DNA of 64,000 nucleotides from Singulisphaera sp045290345 (GCF_045290345.1 NZ_CP155447.1:4774001-4838000); one strand, 5' to 3'. Positions 53,726 to 61,207 are shown, counted from the first letter of the stretch. The notes: generated from the sequence alone by a model not told the origin. Translations and numbers: made by a program.

Positions 53726-54835
53726 TCAAAGCACAGTCAAGAGCGCCGGCGCCGCACGCTCCTCAGCATCGATATATTCGTAATAAACGTTACGTTGCCT
53801 GGGAACGTAACCGGCTTCGCGAATGGCCCGCTTGATTTCGTCGAGGGAGAGGTAGTAGACGGTCCCCGCCGAAGCGACGACGTTCTCCTCGATCATCAGG
53901 CTGCCCATGTCATTGGCGCCGAAGTAGAGTGCGAGCTGGCCGATTTTCGGACCCTGGGTCACCCAGGAGGACTGGATGTTGGGCACGTTGTCGAGGTAGA
54001 GCCGCGAGACGGCCTGCGTCCGCAAGTATTCGAACGAACCCGACGCCGGGACGTCAGCCATCTCGGTGTGCTCGGGCTGAAACGTCCACGAGATGAACGC
54101 CGTAAGCCCGCCAGTCTCATCCTGGAGTTGGCGAACGCGTTCGAGATGCTCGATGCGTTCTTCGAGGGTCTCGATGTGCCCGAACATCATGGTGGCCGTC
54201 GAGCGGCCGCCGAGTTCGTGCCAGACCCGATGGACGTTGAGCCAGTCATCGGTCATGACCTTGCCCCGCGTCATCGCCTTGCGAACCCGATCGACGAGGA
54301 TCTCCCCGCCCCCCCCCGGGAGACTCCCCAGGCCGGCCTGTTTGAGCCGTTCGAGCACGGTGCGGAGCGGAAGCTTCGCAACCTTGGTGAAGTGGTGGAT
54401 CTCAGGCGGGCTGAACCCGTGAATATTGACCTGAGGGAAGTTGGCTTTGATCTCTGTGAGAAGGTCTTCGTACCACTCCAGGCTCAGGTGAGGGTGGAGC
54501 CCCCCTTGCATCAAGATCTGATCGCCACCGAGCGCGACGGTTTCGCGGATCTTCTCCAGCAAGACGGGACGATCGAGCACGTAGGCTTCAGTATCACCGA
54601 CCTTGCGGTAGAAGGCACAGAAGTCGCAAACAGCCGTACAGACGTTGGTATAATTAATATTCCGATCGATATTGTACGTTCGGAACGGCTCGGGATGGAG
54701 CCTCTTGCAGACGGCGTCGGCGGCGCGGCCCAGGGAGAGAAGGTCGGCCGAGCGGAGTAGCGTGACGCCATCTTCGAACGTCAGGCGGCCTCCCTCAACC
54801 ACGTGCTGCAAAATCGCTGGGACGGTGGAAGACAA
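53726..54835 (-). CDS. mqnC: Cyclic dehypoxanthinylfutalosine synthase (MqnC)
   Basis: Radical-SAM enzyme that cyclises dehypoxanthinylfutalosine in the futalosine route to menaquinone. The 369 residues carry the cluster motif CTAVCDFCAF (CxxxCxxC, about residues 66-73) after NIDRNINYTNV, then GGDQILMQGGLHPHLSLEWY, NIHGFSPPEIHHFTK, LGSLPGGGGEILVDRVR and the closing VPRQRNVYYEYI. The start is TTG at 54835, set by GAGGAG 6 bases upstream. The gene overlaps mqnA by 41 bases, so the two are translationally coupled. Both enzymes belong to one pathway, while MqnB, MqnD and MqnE are not in the window. Confidence 0.95.
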   Translation of the reverse strand: MSSTVPAILQHVVEGGRLTFEDGVTLLRSADLLSLGRAADAVCKRLHPEPFRTYNIDRNINYTNVCTAVCDFCAFYRKVGDTEAYVLDRPVLLEKIRETVALGGDQILMQGGLHPHLSLEWYEDLLTEIKANFPQVNIHGFSPPEIHHFTKVAKLPLRTVLERLKQAGLGSLPGGGGEILVDRVRKAMTRGKVMTDDWLNVHRVWHELGGRSTATMMFGHIETLEERIEHLERVRQLQDETGGLTAFISWTFQPEHTEMADVPASGSFEYLRTQAVSRLYLDNVPNIQSSWVTQGPKIGQLALYFGANDMGSLMIEENVVASAGTVYYLSLDEIKRAIREAGYVPRQRNVYYEYIDAEERAAPALLTVL

Positions 54836-55628
54836 GGTCAGCTCCTCGGGGAATCAGCCCCAACTGCGCCGCCATCTGGGCGAATCGACGGAGCCCGGCT
54901 AGCTCCGACTCACCCAGCTCATACGAGAGTACGCGGGTGAGGTAATCGTAACACGTTGCGAAGTCGAGGCCGAGCCTCGGACCATGTTCAGAGGCCAGTT
55001 CGCTCGCATGCGTCAGACCTTCCGTCCGACACCGTGCGAGGATTTCCGGCAGGTCGCCCAGGTCGACACCCGGCCGAGCGACCCAAAGTGCGAACACAAA
55101 CGGCAGACCGGTCATCGCATTCCAGGCCTCGGCCAGGTCGACGACCGCATGGAACGGGGCATCCGGGACAGTCATCGCCCGGTCGCCAATCACGAGCACG
55201 GCATCCGCGGTGCTCTCCAGCGCCGACATGCCCATCGGCAAAATCTCGAGTCGATCAGGCCGAACGCCGTGCGCGGAATCGAGCCAGACTCGGGTCAACA
55301 CCTGGCTCGTTCGCGAGCCGGCATCGAGCGCAAGCCGCTCAATCTGCCCAAACGGAACTCGGCTAAAAAGCTTCACGCTCCGGACCGGCCCCCGTGCCGC
55401 GATCGCGAACCCAGGGAGCACCTCGTAGCCCAGTCCGGCGCCAACCCCCCGGAAATACTCCACCGCCGGAATCAAGGCAATATCCAACTCCCCCTGCCGC
55501 AAGCGGTCCGCCAGACGGCTTGGCAGGTCCAACTCGACCTGCACCATGGGAGACGCTTCATCCAACCGGTAGTAAAGAGGCTTCGCGTTGAGATAGCTCA
55601 CCACCCCGACGCGCACCGGAGCTGACAT
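54795..55628 (-). CDS. mqnA: Chorismate dehydratase (MqnA)
   Basis: First committed enzyme of the futalosine menaquinone pathway; it removes water from chorismate to give 3-enolpyruvylbenzoate. The 277 residues have the periplasmic-binding-protein-like fold typical of MqnA/MqnD: VRVGVVSYLNAKPLYYRLDE, LADRLRQGELDIALIPAVEY, LDAGSRTSQVLTRVWL, VLVIGDRAMTVPDAPFH and DLAEAWNAMTGLPFVFALWV. The VxYLNAKPL start and the GDxAM motif distinguish MqnA. The ATG at 55628 has GGAGGGG about 6 bases upstream. It is the first gene of the minus-strand run mqnA-mqnC-ABC-amidohydrolase and borders the accessory region to its right. Confidence 0.94.
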   Translation of the reverse strand: MSAPVRVGVVSYLNAKPLYYRLDEASPMVQVELDLPSRLADRLRQGELDIALIPAVEYFRGVGAGLGYEVLPGFAIAARGPVRSVKLFSRVPFGQIERLALDAGSRTSQVLTRVWLDSAHGVRPDRLEILPMGMSALESTADAVLVIGDRAMTVPDAPFHAVVDLAEAWNAMTGLPFVFALWVARPGVDLGDLPEILARCRTEGLTHASELASEHGPRLGLDFATCYDYLTRVLSYELGESELAGLRRFAQMAAQLGLIPRGADLVFHRPSDFAARG

Positions 55629-55779
55629 TGCACTCCCCTCCTACCCACCAGAACCGCGGTTCCCTCGCAGCTCTTAACATCCCTTTCGGTCGGAATTTCA
55701 GAAGCTATTGAAATTATAGACAGGGACAAGCCCATCGCAACCCCGATTGTCGGGTCTACGGACTCTAAGGCCTGGGCCA

Positions 55780-55929
55780 GGAAACCGCATAGTGCCCCCC
55801 ATCCCGGGTCTCGAACCACGACGTGGAACCCTTGCCCCCAAAGTCTACCCGTACCTGCTTCGAGGCGTGACGATTGAACGCTGCAACCAGGTCTGGTCCA
55901 CCGACATGACGCACATGACAGTAACGGCC
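55780..55929 (+). pseudogene. IS3 family transposase remnant
   Basis: The frame reads KVYPYLLRGVTIERCNQVWS followed by TDMTHMTV, the start of the IS3 OrfB integrase (rve) domain (YPYLLRxxxxxRPNQVWxTDxTY) with its first catalytic Asp. Everything after the first ~10 residues of the domain is gone: the sequence passes directly into a dispersed repeat at 55919. It is too short to be functional. Confidence 0.7.
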
Positions 55930-56000
55930 AGGGAGGTCACAACTCTTTCGGCGCGAGCGGGCCAGACTGAAATCGGTGGGTTTCGGCGAAGTGGCTCGGG
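55919..56000 (+). repeat. Dispersed ~80-bp repeat, copy 1
   Basis: It begins AGTAACGGCCAGGGAGGTCA (from 55920) and ends near GGGTTTCGGCGAAGTGGCTC. A related copy in opposite orientation lies at 59937-60016, and shuffled pieces occur near 59075-59117 (GGTTTCGGTCAGG and GGCACAACTATTTCGG). Copy 1 abuts the truncated end of the IS3 remnant, so it may be an element end or the agent of truncation. Confidence 0.65.
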
Positions 56001-56148
56001 ATGGGGTGACTTGGACGCCGGACGGATTGGTCTAAACTGGTGAGAGGGAATCGGCCACGAGGGCAGACGGGATCAAAAAAAGGCGCCTCGGGGCGGTGCA
56101 TAAGGGACTCCGCACCCGAGGCTTGGCCGCCGGAAGTTCGCTGCTTCC

Positions 56149-56640
56149 TTGGGCCCGAATCCAGCTTGCCACAAACCTGGGGCTCGTCAAGGGGCACGTC
56201 AGCCTCGACAGCGACGGTGTCTGCTCAAGGGGTGCGAGAAGGTCTTCCGACCGACCCATCCTCAGGCCCGGTACTGTAGCCCCGAATGCCGCGCGGCGGC
56301 GCGGCGGTGGCGGCGAAGGCAGGCCAGCAGGCAGTATCGCCGGACCTCCAACGGCCAGGAGAAACGCCAGGCACAGAGCCGGCGTTACCGGTGTCGCTGC
56401 GCCGAGCGGCGGCGTGCGAAGGAAGTCCAAACGGCCGATCTCGCGGGGCCGGACACTTCCTGTTCCTGTCCCGAGCCGCCGTCCGAGGGCCAGCGCCCAG
56501 GCGACAATTCCGGATTGTTTCGCTGCGACCATCCGGGGTGAGAAGCGCGGTTCGCACCCTCGAAACGCTCCCCATGTCAGCGGTTCTGTAGCCCGACTTG
56601 CCGTCAGGCGTTACGGCGCGTGATCGAACGGGAACGAGTA
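56149..56640 (+). pseudogene. Zinc-ribbon-like planctomycete protein with in-frame TGA at a conserved Cys position
   Basis: The frame from ATG 56149 has 130 codons to a TGA at 56539-56541, and coding similarity continues past it in the same frame to about 56640. Two related modules are visible: RRCLLKGCEKVFRPTHPQAR then YCSPECRAAARRW (about residues 22-56), and RCDHPG-TGA-EARFAPSKRS then PCQRFCSPTCRQALRRVIER. Each has the pattern C-x(3-4)-G-C-x(5+)-R-[YF]-C-S-P-x-C-R. By alignment with the first module, and with a planctomycete family I recall (CDRPGCY..F), the TGA stands where a Cys codon should be. The simplest reading is a TGC/TGT-to-TGA nonsense mutation. The gene is cut off at its 3' end by repeat D copy 1. 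Confidence 0.65.
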
Positions 56641-56641
56641 C

Positions 56642-56766
56642 AGTCGGTGGCCATGCACCTAAATCAAGTAAACCAGGAGGCTTGAGCAAGCTACCAAGAC
56701 TCGCGGACAGGCCTGCACCCTCACTAAATTTCCCAGATTTCCCAATTGAAGTGCATGGCCACTGAT
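56642..56766. repeat. ~125-bp repeat with inverted ends (D), copy 1
   Basis: Starts AGTCGGTGGCCATGCACCTA and ends AAGTGCATGGCCACTGAT. The ends are inverted repeats of about 13-15 bp (GTGGCCATGCAC). An internal GCTTG-AG-CAAGC can form a second hairpin. Copies 2 and 3 lie at 57610 and 58554 in the same orientation. No coding capacity. Confidence 0.85.
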
Positions 56767-56814
56767 GGTCCTCCTGTGCGCGCAGGCCGGGCGACGACTC
56801 GGATTTCGCAGTTA

Positions 56815-57600
56815 CTAAGAGACTCTTTCCTCCAGTAATTGAAGCATTGTCGAATCGTTTTTTCTTTTCGCAATGTCGAAGGGAGAGAGATTGGCGTTGT
56901 TGAGATGATTTGGATTAGCCCCGTAGCGGAGTAGCATGGAAACCATCTCGTAGTTTCCTCGTGCGTTTAATGCCGCTGTCCACAATGGCTGATTTCCGTG
57001 CCTGTCGCTGATCGAGACAGCAGTGGACACCGTTCTAAGCAGGTGGACCTGGTCTTTCTGGATATTGAATGATGTGCAAACCCTGGGTGCCACGGGTTGT
57101 ACTCAACCCGTGAGCCAAAACCGGGCAATCGCTCACGGGTTGAGTACAACCCGTGGCACCCAGCAGCCTTTGGATCGCGACGGTCACCCATCAGAAAATC
57201 AAAGAAAACCGAAACCAACGGCTTAGCAAGGCTTCGAGCACTCCGGGCAATTTGTGCTCGATTGCGTAGTGCAGGGCAGTCATCCCATTCGCATCCTGAA
57301 TCGTGACATCGGCTCCAAGTTCCAGCAGCAATTCGACCGCCTGGACCTGCTTCTCAGCGATCGCACAATGGAGAGCAGTTGATCCAAAGGTGTTTTTGAA
57401 TTGATGTCGATTCCCGACTCTACTGTACTCCGAAGTGCAGTGAGGTTCCTGAGCCGTGCAAACCCATGAATGTCATTCTTGACCATGGTGATCCCCTCAC
57501 TATTAATATCGTCGGCTTCGATTTGGCCCAAAGGCTTCTGGTCGATAATTCGCCGGATTGTTGTATTCGTCGAGGAACTGCTTCCGTGAGATTTCTCCAT
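56815..57600 (-). pseudogene. Ankyrin-repeat protein gene, frameshifted and interrupted by a palindrome
   Basis: One ankyrin gene can be reconstructed on the minus strand. It begins MEKSHGSSSSTNTTIRRIID (57600; MVKNDIHGFARLRN at 57486 is a second possible start) and continues to ESGIDINSK. At the T5 run 57393-57397 (A5 on the coding strand) it loses one base, then resumes as NTFGSTALHCAIAEKQVQAV, ELLLELGADVTIQDANGMTA and LHYAIEHKLPGVLEALL before a stop at 57191-57193. The ankyrin pattern returns after a perfect palindrome at 57083-57163 as DRHGNQPLWTAALNARGNYE, MVSMLLRYGANPNHLN, and ends at 56815. Small ankyrin proteins can act as binding or immunity proteins; that role is only a suggestion. 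Repeat D copy 2 lies 10 bp upstream of the first start. Confidence 0.7.
57083..57163. repeat. Perfect palindrome with 33-bp arms
   Basis: Arms 57083-57115 and 57131-57163 are exact reverse complements (the left arm begins CTGGGTGCCACGGGTTGTAC), with a 15-base loop. The core word ACGGGTTGAGTACAACCCGT is itself nearly palindromic. The element lies inside the ankyrin coding sequence and adds out-of-frame sequence to it, so it behaves as an inserted element. Confidence 0.85.
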
Positions 57601-57609
57601 TCAAAAAGC

Positions 57610-57734
57610 AGTCGGCGGCCATGCACCTAAATCAGGCAAACCAGGAGACTTGAGCGAGCTACCAAGACTCGCGGCCAGGTTTGCAGTTTTGCTAAATCCC
57701 CCAGACCTCCCAATTAAAGTGCGTAGCCACTGAT
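57610..57734. repeat. ~125-bp repeat with inverted ends (D), copy 2
   Basis: Starts AGTCGGCGGCCATGCACCTA and ends AAAGTGCGTAGCCACTGAT. The right terminal repeat has two changes from copy 1. The right end is 5 bp from the truncated end of an IS701-like transposase fragment, which suggests that the repeat interrupted that transposase. Confidence 0.85.
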
Positions 57735-57739
57735 GGTCC

Positions 57740-57886
57740 TTATCGTCGTTGCTCGGCACTGACCAAGGCGGCCGCAAAGGGGAGGACGAAGGTCTCCAGA
57801 CGCGACAGGTGGCCTTCGACGAGTTCAGGGAGGACTTCCGCCTGGGCCAACATTTCCTTCAATGGGGTGTCGTATCGAGGGTCCAT
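57740..57886 (-). pseudogene. N-terminal fragment of an IS701/IS4-superfamily transposase
   Basis: A 48-codon frame, ATG 57884-57886 to TAA 57740-57742: MDPRYDTPLKEMLAQAEVLP, then ELVEGHLSRLETFVLPFAAA and LVSAEQRR. I recognise this as the start of IS701-type DDE transposases (MxPxYxxPLEELLxxxxVxPxxFxxxLxRLxxFVxPFAxxL). No catalytic residues remain, and the sequence stops at the border of repeat D copy 2. Upstream DNA to 58050 is noncoding. Confidence 0.65.
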
Positions 57887-58052
57887 AGCAGGCCTCGCTT
57901 GCTGAAACATCCATTACGCAAATAAATAGTACCAAACGAGTTTAATCCTCGATCAAGCGGCGATTCAGTAGCACTACATGGCTGTCTTTCGCTTTCAGAG
58001 CTCGGGGTGGTGGGGAGAGGGTGGAGGGCTGACGGGGGCGGGCAATCTTTGG

Positions 58053-58436
58053 TCAAGGCCCCGCGCCAAGCTCCGTCTCGACGAGATTCGTCAACTGTTC
58101 GACCACGTTCCAATCAAGATTACAGTGAGTGTTTTCGAGGATTTTGAACACTTGCTGCTCGATTCCGGCATCGTACCCATGCTTTCGCTCATGGAGTTTC
58201 GAGAACTTCAGCATCCAATAGTAGCTATTATACAAAAGCTCCTCGGCCGTTGCGTGAAGCTCACCCCGCTCAAGGAGGGACGGCCAACGGGAGAATAGAA
58301 GATATCGCCGAAACGCCACGCCGTACTCCGGATCGTTAGGATCAATCACAATTTCACCTCCAATGGATGACAGCATAACGTCGAGGTCTTGATCTAGGCT
58401 CACCAAGGCCTGATCCGGTATGAGGACTTCGTTCAT
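58053..58436 (-). CDS. Small protein of unknown function in a repeat-bracketed slot
   Basis: A 127-residue soluble protein: MNEVLIPDQALVSLDQDLDV, MLSSIGGEIVIDPNDPEYGV, AFRRYLLFSRWPSLLERGEL, then a helical C-terminus (QQVFKILENTHCNLDWNVVE, QLTNLVETELGAGP). The ATG at 58436 is fixed by GGAGG 5-6 bases upstream. The frame is intact and of balanced, acidic composition, unlike its decayed neighbours. I cannot name a family; the size, acidity and position among an ankyrin gene and mobile fragments resemble immunity-type cargo, which is an inference. It lies between repeat D copies 2 and 3, with copy 3 118 bp upstream of its start. Confidence 0.7.
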   Translation of the reverse strand: MNEVLIPDQALVSLDQDLDVMLSSIGGEIVIDPNDPEYGVAFRRYLLFSRWPSLLERGELHATAEELLYNSYYWMLKFSKLHERKHGYDAGIEQQVFKILENTHCNLDWNVVEQLTNLVETELGAGP

Positions 58437-58553
58437 TGCAGCCTCCAAGAACTCAATCTGGGATGTGAATCACTTTGACGCTTATACCTTTATACTAAAA
58501 GAGAGTCGAGAACTGTGAGGCAGTTTCGGTGTCCGATACGAGCCACTGTGAGT

Positions 58554-58680
58554 AGTCGGCGGCCATGCACCCAAATTAGGCAAACCAGGATACTTGAGCA
58601 AGCTATCAAGACTCACGGACAGGTTTGCAGTTTTACTGAATCCTCCAGTCCTCCCCCAATTGAAGTGCATGGCCACTGAT
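58554..58680. repeat. ~125-bp repeat with inverted ends (D), copy 3
   Basis: Starts AGTCGGCGGCCATGCACCCA and ends TGAAGTGCATGGCCACTGAT. It has two more bases than the other copies (an extra CC in the right half). Starts of the three copies are 968 and 944 bp apart. Confidence 0.85.
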
Positions 58681-59237
58681 AACCCGCGGGCGCTGGGCCA
58701 GAAGCCAAGGTGGTCGTGGCGGGAGGGGTGGAGGACGGACGGGGTGGGGACCCGCAGCCCGCATGGCGGTCTTTCCTTCTCCCTGATGGCTCAACAGTTT
58801 GGAAAATCGGTTGCAGAAAACTCGGTGCCATGAGCTTCGTCGGTAGTGCCAAGGATCTCCCCCGCCGTAAAAACCTTGTCTACAAATCCGTGCTCCATGA
58901 CCCTCCCACTATGTAATCGGACGTACGACAACGCTACAACAAATATACACTCAACCATATATTTATTACAAATTTCTACTTGAGTGCAAATACTGTCCAG
59001 CAACTCAACCCCGATACAAGACAAATCATTGCAATAAATACACTAACGAACATAATTCACACGAATTGCCACGTCTGTCGGTTTCGGTCAGGATGGGCAC
59101 AACTATTTCGGGCCAGTGAGAGCCACCTGAGCGGTTGCGGCGTGAATCGTTTGGCTCATGCCACTGAGCGTGCGCCGGATCGTTTATCAGCCGCAGCCTG
59201 ATTCGGAGCCATTCGACGTCCTGCCCAGGGCGGTCAG
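58681..59237. other. Noncoding region
   Basis: About 557 bases. A GC-rich stretch (58683-58760) abuts repeat D copy 3, followed by an AT-rich part (58915-59060) and shuffled pieces of the ~80-bp repeat (59075-59117). A 77-residue minus-strand frame at 58791-59024 has no features that I can support. Confidence 0.4.
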
Positions 59238-59570
59238 TCACCGGGGGCCGGGATGATCTCCATCGAGCATCCATGGAACTTCGCGTTGAAGCTGCTCGCA
59301 TAGCTCGACGGTGGCCGCGAACAGGCTCAGCCTGGTCACTGCGGCGTACAAATCGAGGTGATTCCCGGACGCTCCGCATTTGAAACATTTGCAGATATTT
59401 GATCTCGTATTTGCGGAGAAGCTGCGGCTCGAACCTGTGGTGGAACGATGGATCGGGCATGGGCCGCGAACCTGATCCCCGGAAGTCTCGTAGGGAACGA
59501 AGCCGATCAGCCCCAGGACTTCAGCCATGGTCACCTTGGCCCGTGCCTCCCCGAAGCGAATACCTGGCAT
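59238..59570 (-). CDS. Stand-alone CHC2-type zinc-finger protein (DnaG-like N-domain)
   Basis: A 110-residue protein made almost entirely of a DnaG-type CHC2 zinc-binding domain: IRFGEARAKVTMAEVLGLIG, DQVRGPCPIHRSTTGSSRSF and NICKCFKCGASGNHLDLYAA. The ligand set C-x2-H then C-x2-C fits a zinc ribbon. The primase TOPRIM domain is absent. Short stand-alone CHC2 proteins of this form (TMAEVLxLxGFVP...GPCPxHxS) recur in planctomycete genomes and often lie near transposons, so this one may be mobile-element cargo. The ATG at 59570 is the start that fits the family; an earlier in-frame start (59690) adds 40 Arg/His-rich residues. The ribosome-binding site is weak. Confidence 0.65.
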   Translation of the reverse strand: MPGIRFGEARAKVTMAEVLGLIGFVPYETSGDQVRGPCPIHRSTTGSSRSFSANTRSNICKCFKCGASGNHLDLYAAVTRLSLFAATVELCEQLQREVPWMLDGDHPGPR

Positions 59571-59936
59571 GAGAGGGGTCCGAGGGCTCTGTCCAAGATC
59601 GGCATGCACCAAGGCGTGATGTCGTCGGGGACAGAGAAGAGGAACCCGTACGAAATCCGCACGGCCTCGAAAATGCCTAGGCTCGCACATGCAAATGCAT
59701 TGAAATATTTGTGCTCACGGAAAGATGCCTGGGATTCACTGATTGGGGTTGATGTGTTGCCATCCGGAAACACATCAACTTTCTCCTCCGAATCCACCAC
59801 GATGTTCGGTGAGTCGGGCGCACGTGCCGCTCGGCGCAATGATGCGAAAGTGAGTCCGATCAACCGGCATCATACTTGGGCAAATTTCCGGTGTCGTCAA
59901 GCGATATTCCCGGAAAATAACGAGACCAACAAGTTG
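59571..59936. other. Region with one doubtful minus-strand frame
   Basis: About 366 bases. A 110-residue frame at 59531-59863 overlaps the CHC2 gene and contains protein-like segments (SFREHKYFNAFACASLGIFE, SYGFLFSVPDDITPWCMPIL). I recognise no domain or ribosome-binding site and do not call it. Confidence 0.35.
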
Positions 59937-60016
59937 TGAGCCACTTGACCGAAACCCACAGATTTCGGCCTGGCCCGCGCACGCCGAAATAGTTGTGCTC
60001 TCCCGGACCGTTACTG
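59937..60016 (-). repeat. Dispersed ~80-bp repeat, copy 2
   Basis: The reverse complement of this segment contains AGTAACGGTCCGGGAGAGCA and GGGTTTCGGTCAAGTGGCTC. It matches copy 1 at 55919-56000 along its whole length with scattered differences. The two inverted copies bracket about 4 kb that includes all three D repeats. Confidence 0.65.
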
Positions 60017-60510
60017 ACACGGGAGCGGCGGTGGTCTTACCCGGCTTGAGCCCGAAGCCTGCGAAAAAAACACATTAACATATTTCGCATTTCTCCAATC
60101 ATTCATGCTTTCCAAACAAGATCAGAAGAAAGGAACTGGTGATTGTCAGCGAGCGCCTTGAGTTCATGAGCAGAGCTTGGACCATACCGGCAGCCATCCT
60201 TCGCGTAGAACCATTACGCCATCGAGTGGTTCCTTCGCCAATAGTGGGGTTCCGCCGTCTGGGTAAGGAGTTGACGTTGCCGTCACCCCCTCCCCTAACC
60301 AAGGACCTGCGCAAAAACAACCGGTCAAATTGACTTCGACTGCCACAGATAAGCGATCACTGAAGCAGGACAATTGGCTTCGCCGAACGGAACTTGGGGG
60401 CTTTAAGCCCACGCGGAATCTGCACACCGCCCCGACCGCAGCGTGGGCCCCCAGTCCTTCCGAAGAAACCCCACCCTGTCGTAGCGGGTCGGCCCCGCTG
60501 CTCTCTGGCG
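60017..60510. other. Noncoding region before hicB
   Basis: About 494 bases with no supported gene. A small dyad, GCCCACGC (60407-60414) and GCGTGGGC (60441-60448), about 60 bp beyond the hicB stop, could be a terminator for the minus-strand hicAB pair. Confidence 0.4.
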
Positions 60511-60729
60511 TTAGGCGTGCATCAGCCGGCCTCGCGGCTCCGGCACCAAACGGCCGAGCTCTCGCGCCGTCTCAATCCACTCCTGGATGACGATTTCGAC
60601 ATTCGCCAGCGCCTCCCGCTACGTCGCCCCATCGGCCGCGCAGCCCGGTAGCTCCGGAACTTCGGCGATGAATGCCTGGTCGCGCTGGCTCCAATACAGG
60701 ATGATCACGTAGCGGATATCACTGCCCAT
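60511..60729 (-). pseudogene. hicB: HicB family antitoxin with internal stop
   Basis: The minus-strand frame from ATG 60729 to TAA 60511 has 72 sense positions: MGSDIRYVIILYWSQRDQAF, IAEVPELPGCAADGAT, then an in-frame TAG (60619-60621), then REALANVEIVIQEWIETARE and LGRLVPEPRGRLMHA. This is a HicB-type antitoxin (partial RNase-H fold; AEVPELPGCxADGxTxxEAL). The family usually has Tyr or a similar residue where TAG stands, so TAC/TAT-to-TAG is the likely change. The ATG lies just before the hicA stop, giving the usual hicA-hicB overlap. The antitoxin is almost certainly inactive. Confidence 0.8.
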
Positions 60730-61031
60730 CATTGCCCTCCGGAGTTGGCCTGCTCCCATCATCGCCGGGCGACTCCCCATCAAAGGGCAATTCTACCTCC
60801 GGCTCGCCCGCCAAGCCATTGGAGACGATGACCCCACCGGACTTGCTTGACCTGGTACGCTTTCGCCTGGCTGCCGCTGGGTTGGAGGTTGAGGATCTCC
60901 GCCACTTCGTCGCGGGTGAACATATAATGATTGCCACGGACGCACTCGGCGAAACCCAAGTGGGCGAGCAGGGCGCGGAGGTCATCAAACCAGATGTTCG
61001 CATCCGTGCTGCCGCGAAGGATACCATCCAA
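60719..61031 (-). pseudogene. hicA: HicA family toxin, frameshifted near its 3' end
   Basis: mRNA-interferase-type toxin gene. From ATG 61031 it reads MDGILRGSTDANIWFDDLRA, LLAHLGFAECVRGNHYMFTR, DEVAEILNLQPSGSQAKAYQ and VKQVR. The dsRBD-like fold and the active-site His (RGNHYMF) are intact. At the C4 run 60832-60835 (G4 on the coding strand) an extra base shifts the frame; the original frame resumes as VIVSNGLAGEPEVELPFDGE and ends at TGA 60719-60721, overlapping the hicB start. The shift lies after the catalytic core, so a toxin with an altered tail could still fold. Together with the hicB nonsense codon it suggests a decayed pair. Confidence 0.75.
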
Positions 61032-61207
61032 GGTTTTCGAGACTTTTCTCGCAGAAGCACGCCCCCCGGCCCACGCTCCCGCGACACGCCTTACGAGTCA
61101 GTTGAGCAGGCTCGACCGATAAGCATAAGGTCTGACCGACAAGGCAACACCCCGCCAGGCCGGTGCCCTGCACCGCCGGGTCAGACATCCATCGCTTGCC
61201 AATACGT

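Noticed and set aside
56642..58680. Integron attC sites
   Set aside because: The repeats lack the RYYYAAC/GTTRRRY core sites, and no tyrosine integrase gene is visible.
59531..59863. 110-residue minus-strand frame overlapping the CHC2 gene
   Set aside because: No recognised domain or ribosome-binding site; the overlap with a better-supported gene argues against it.
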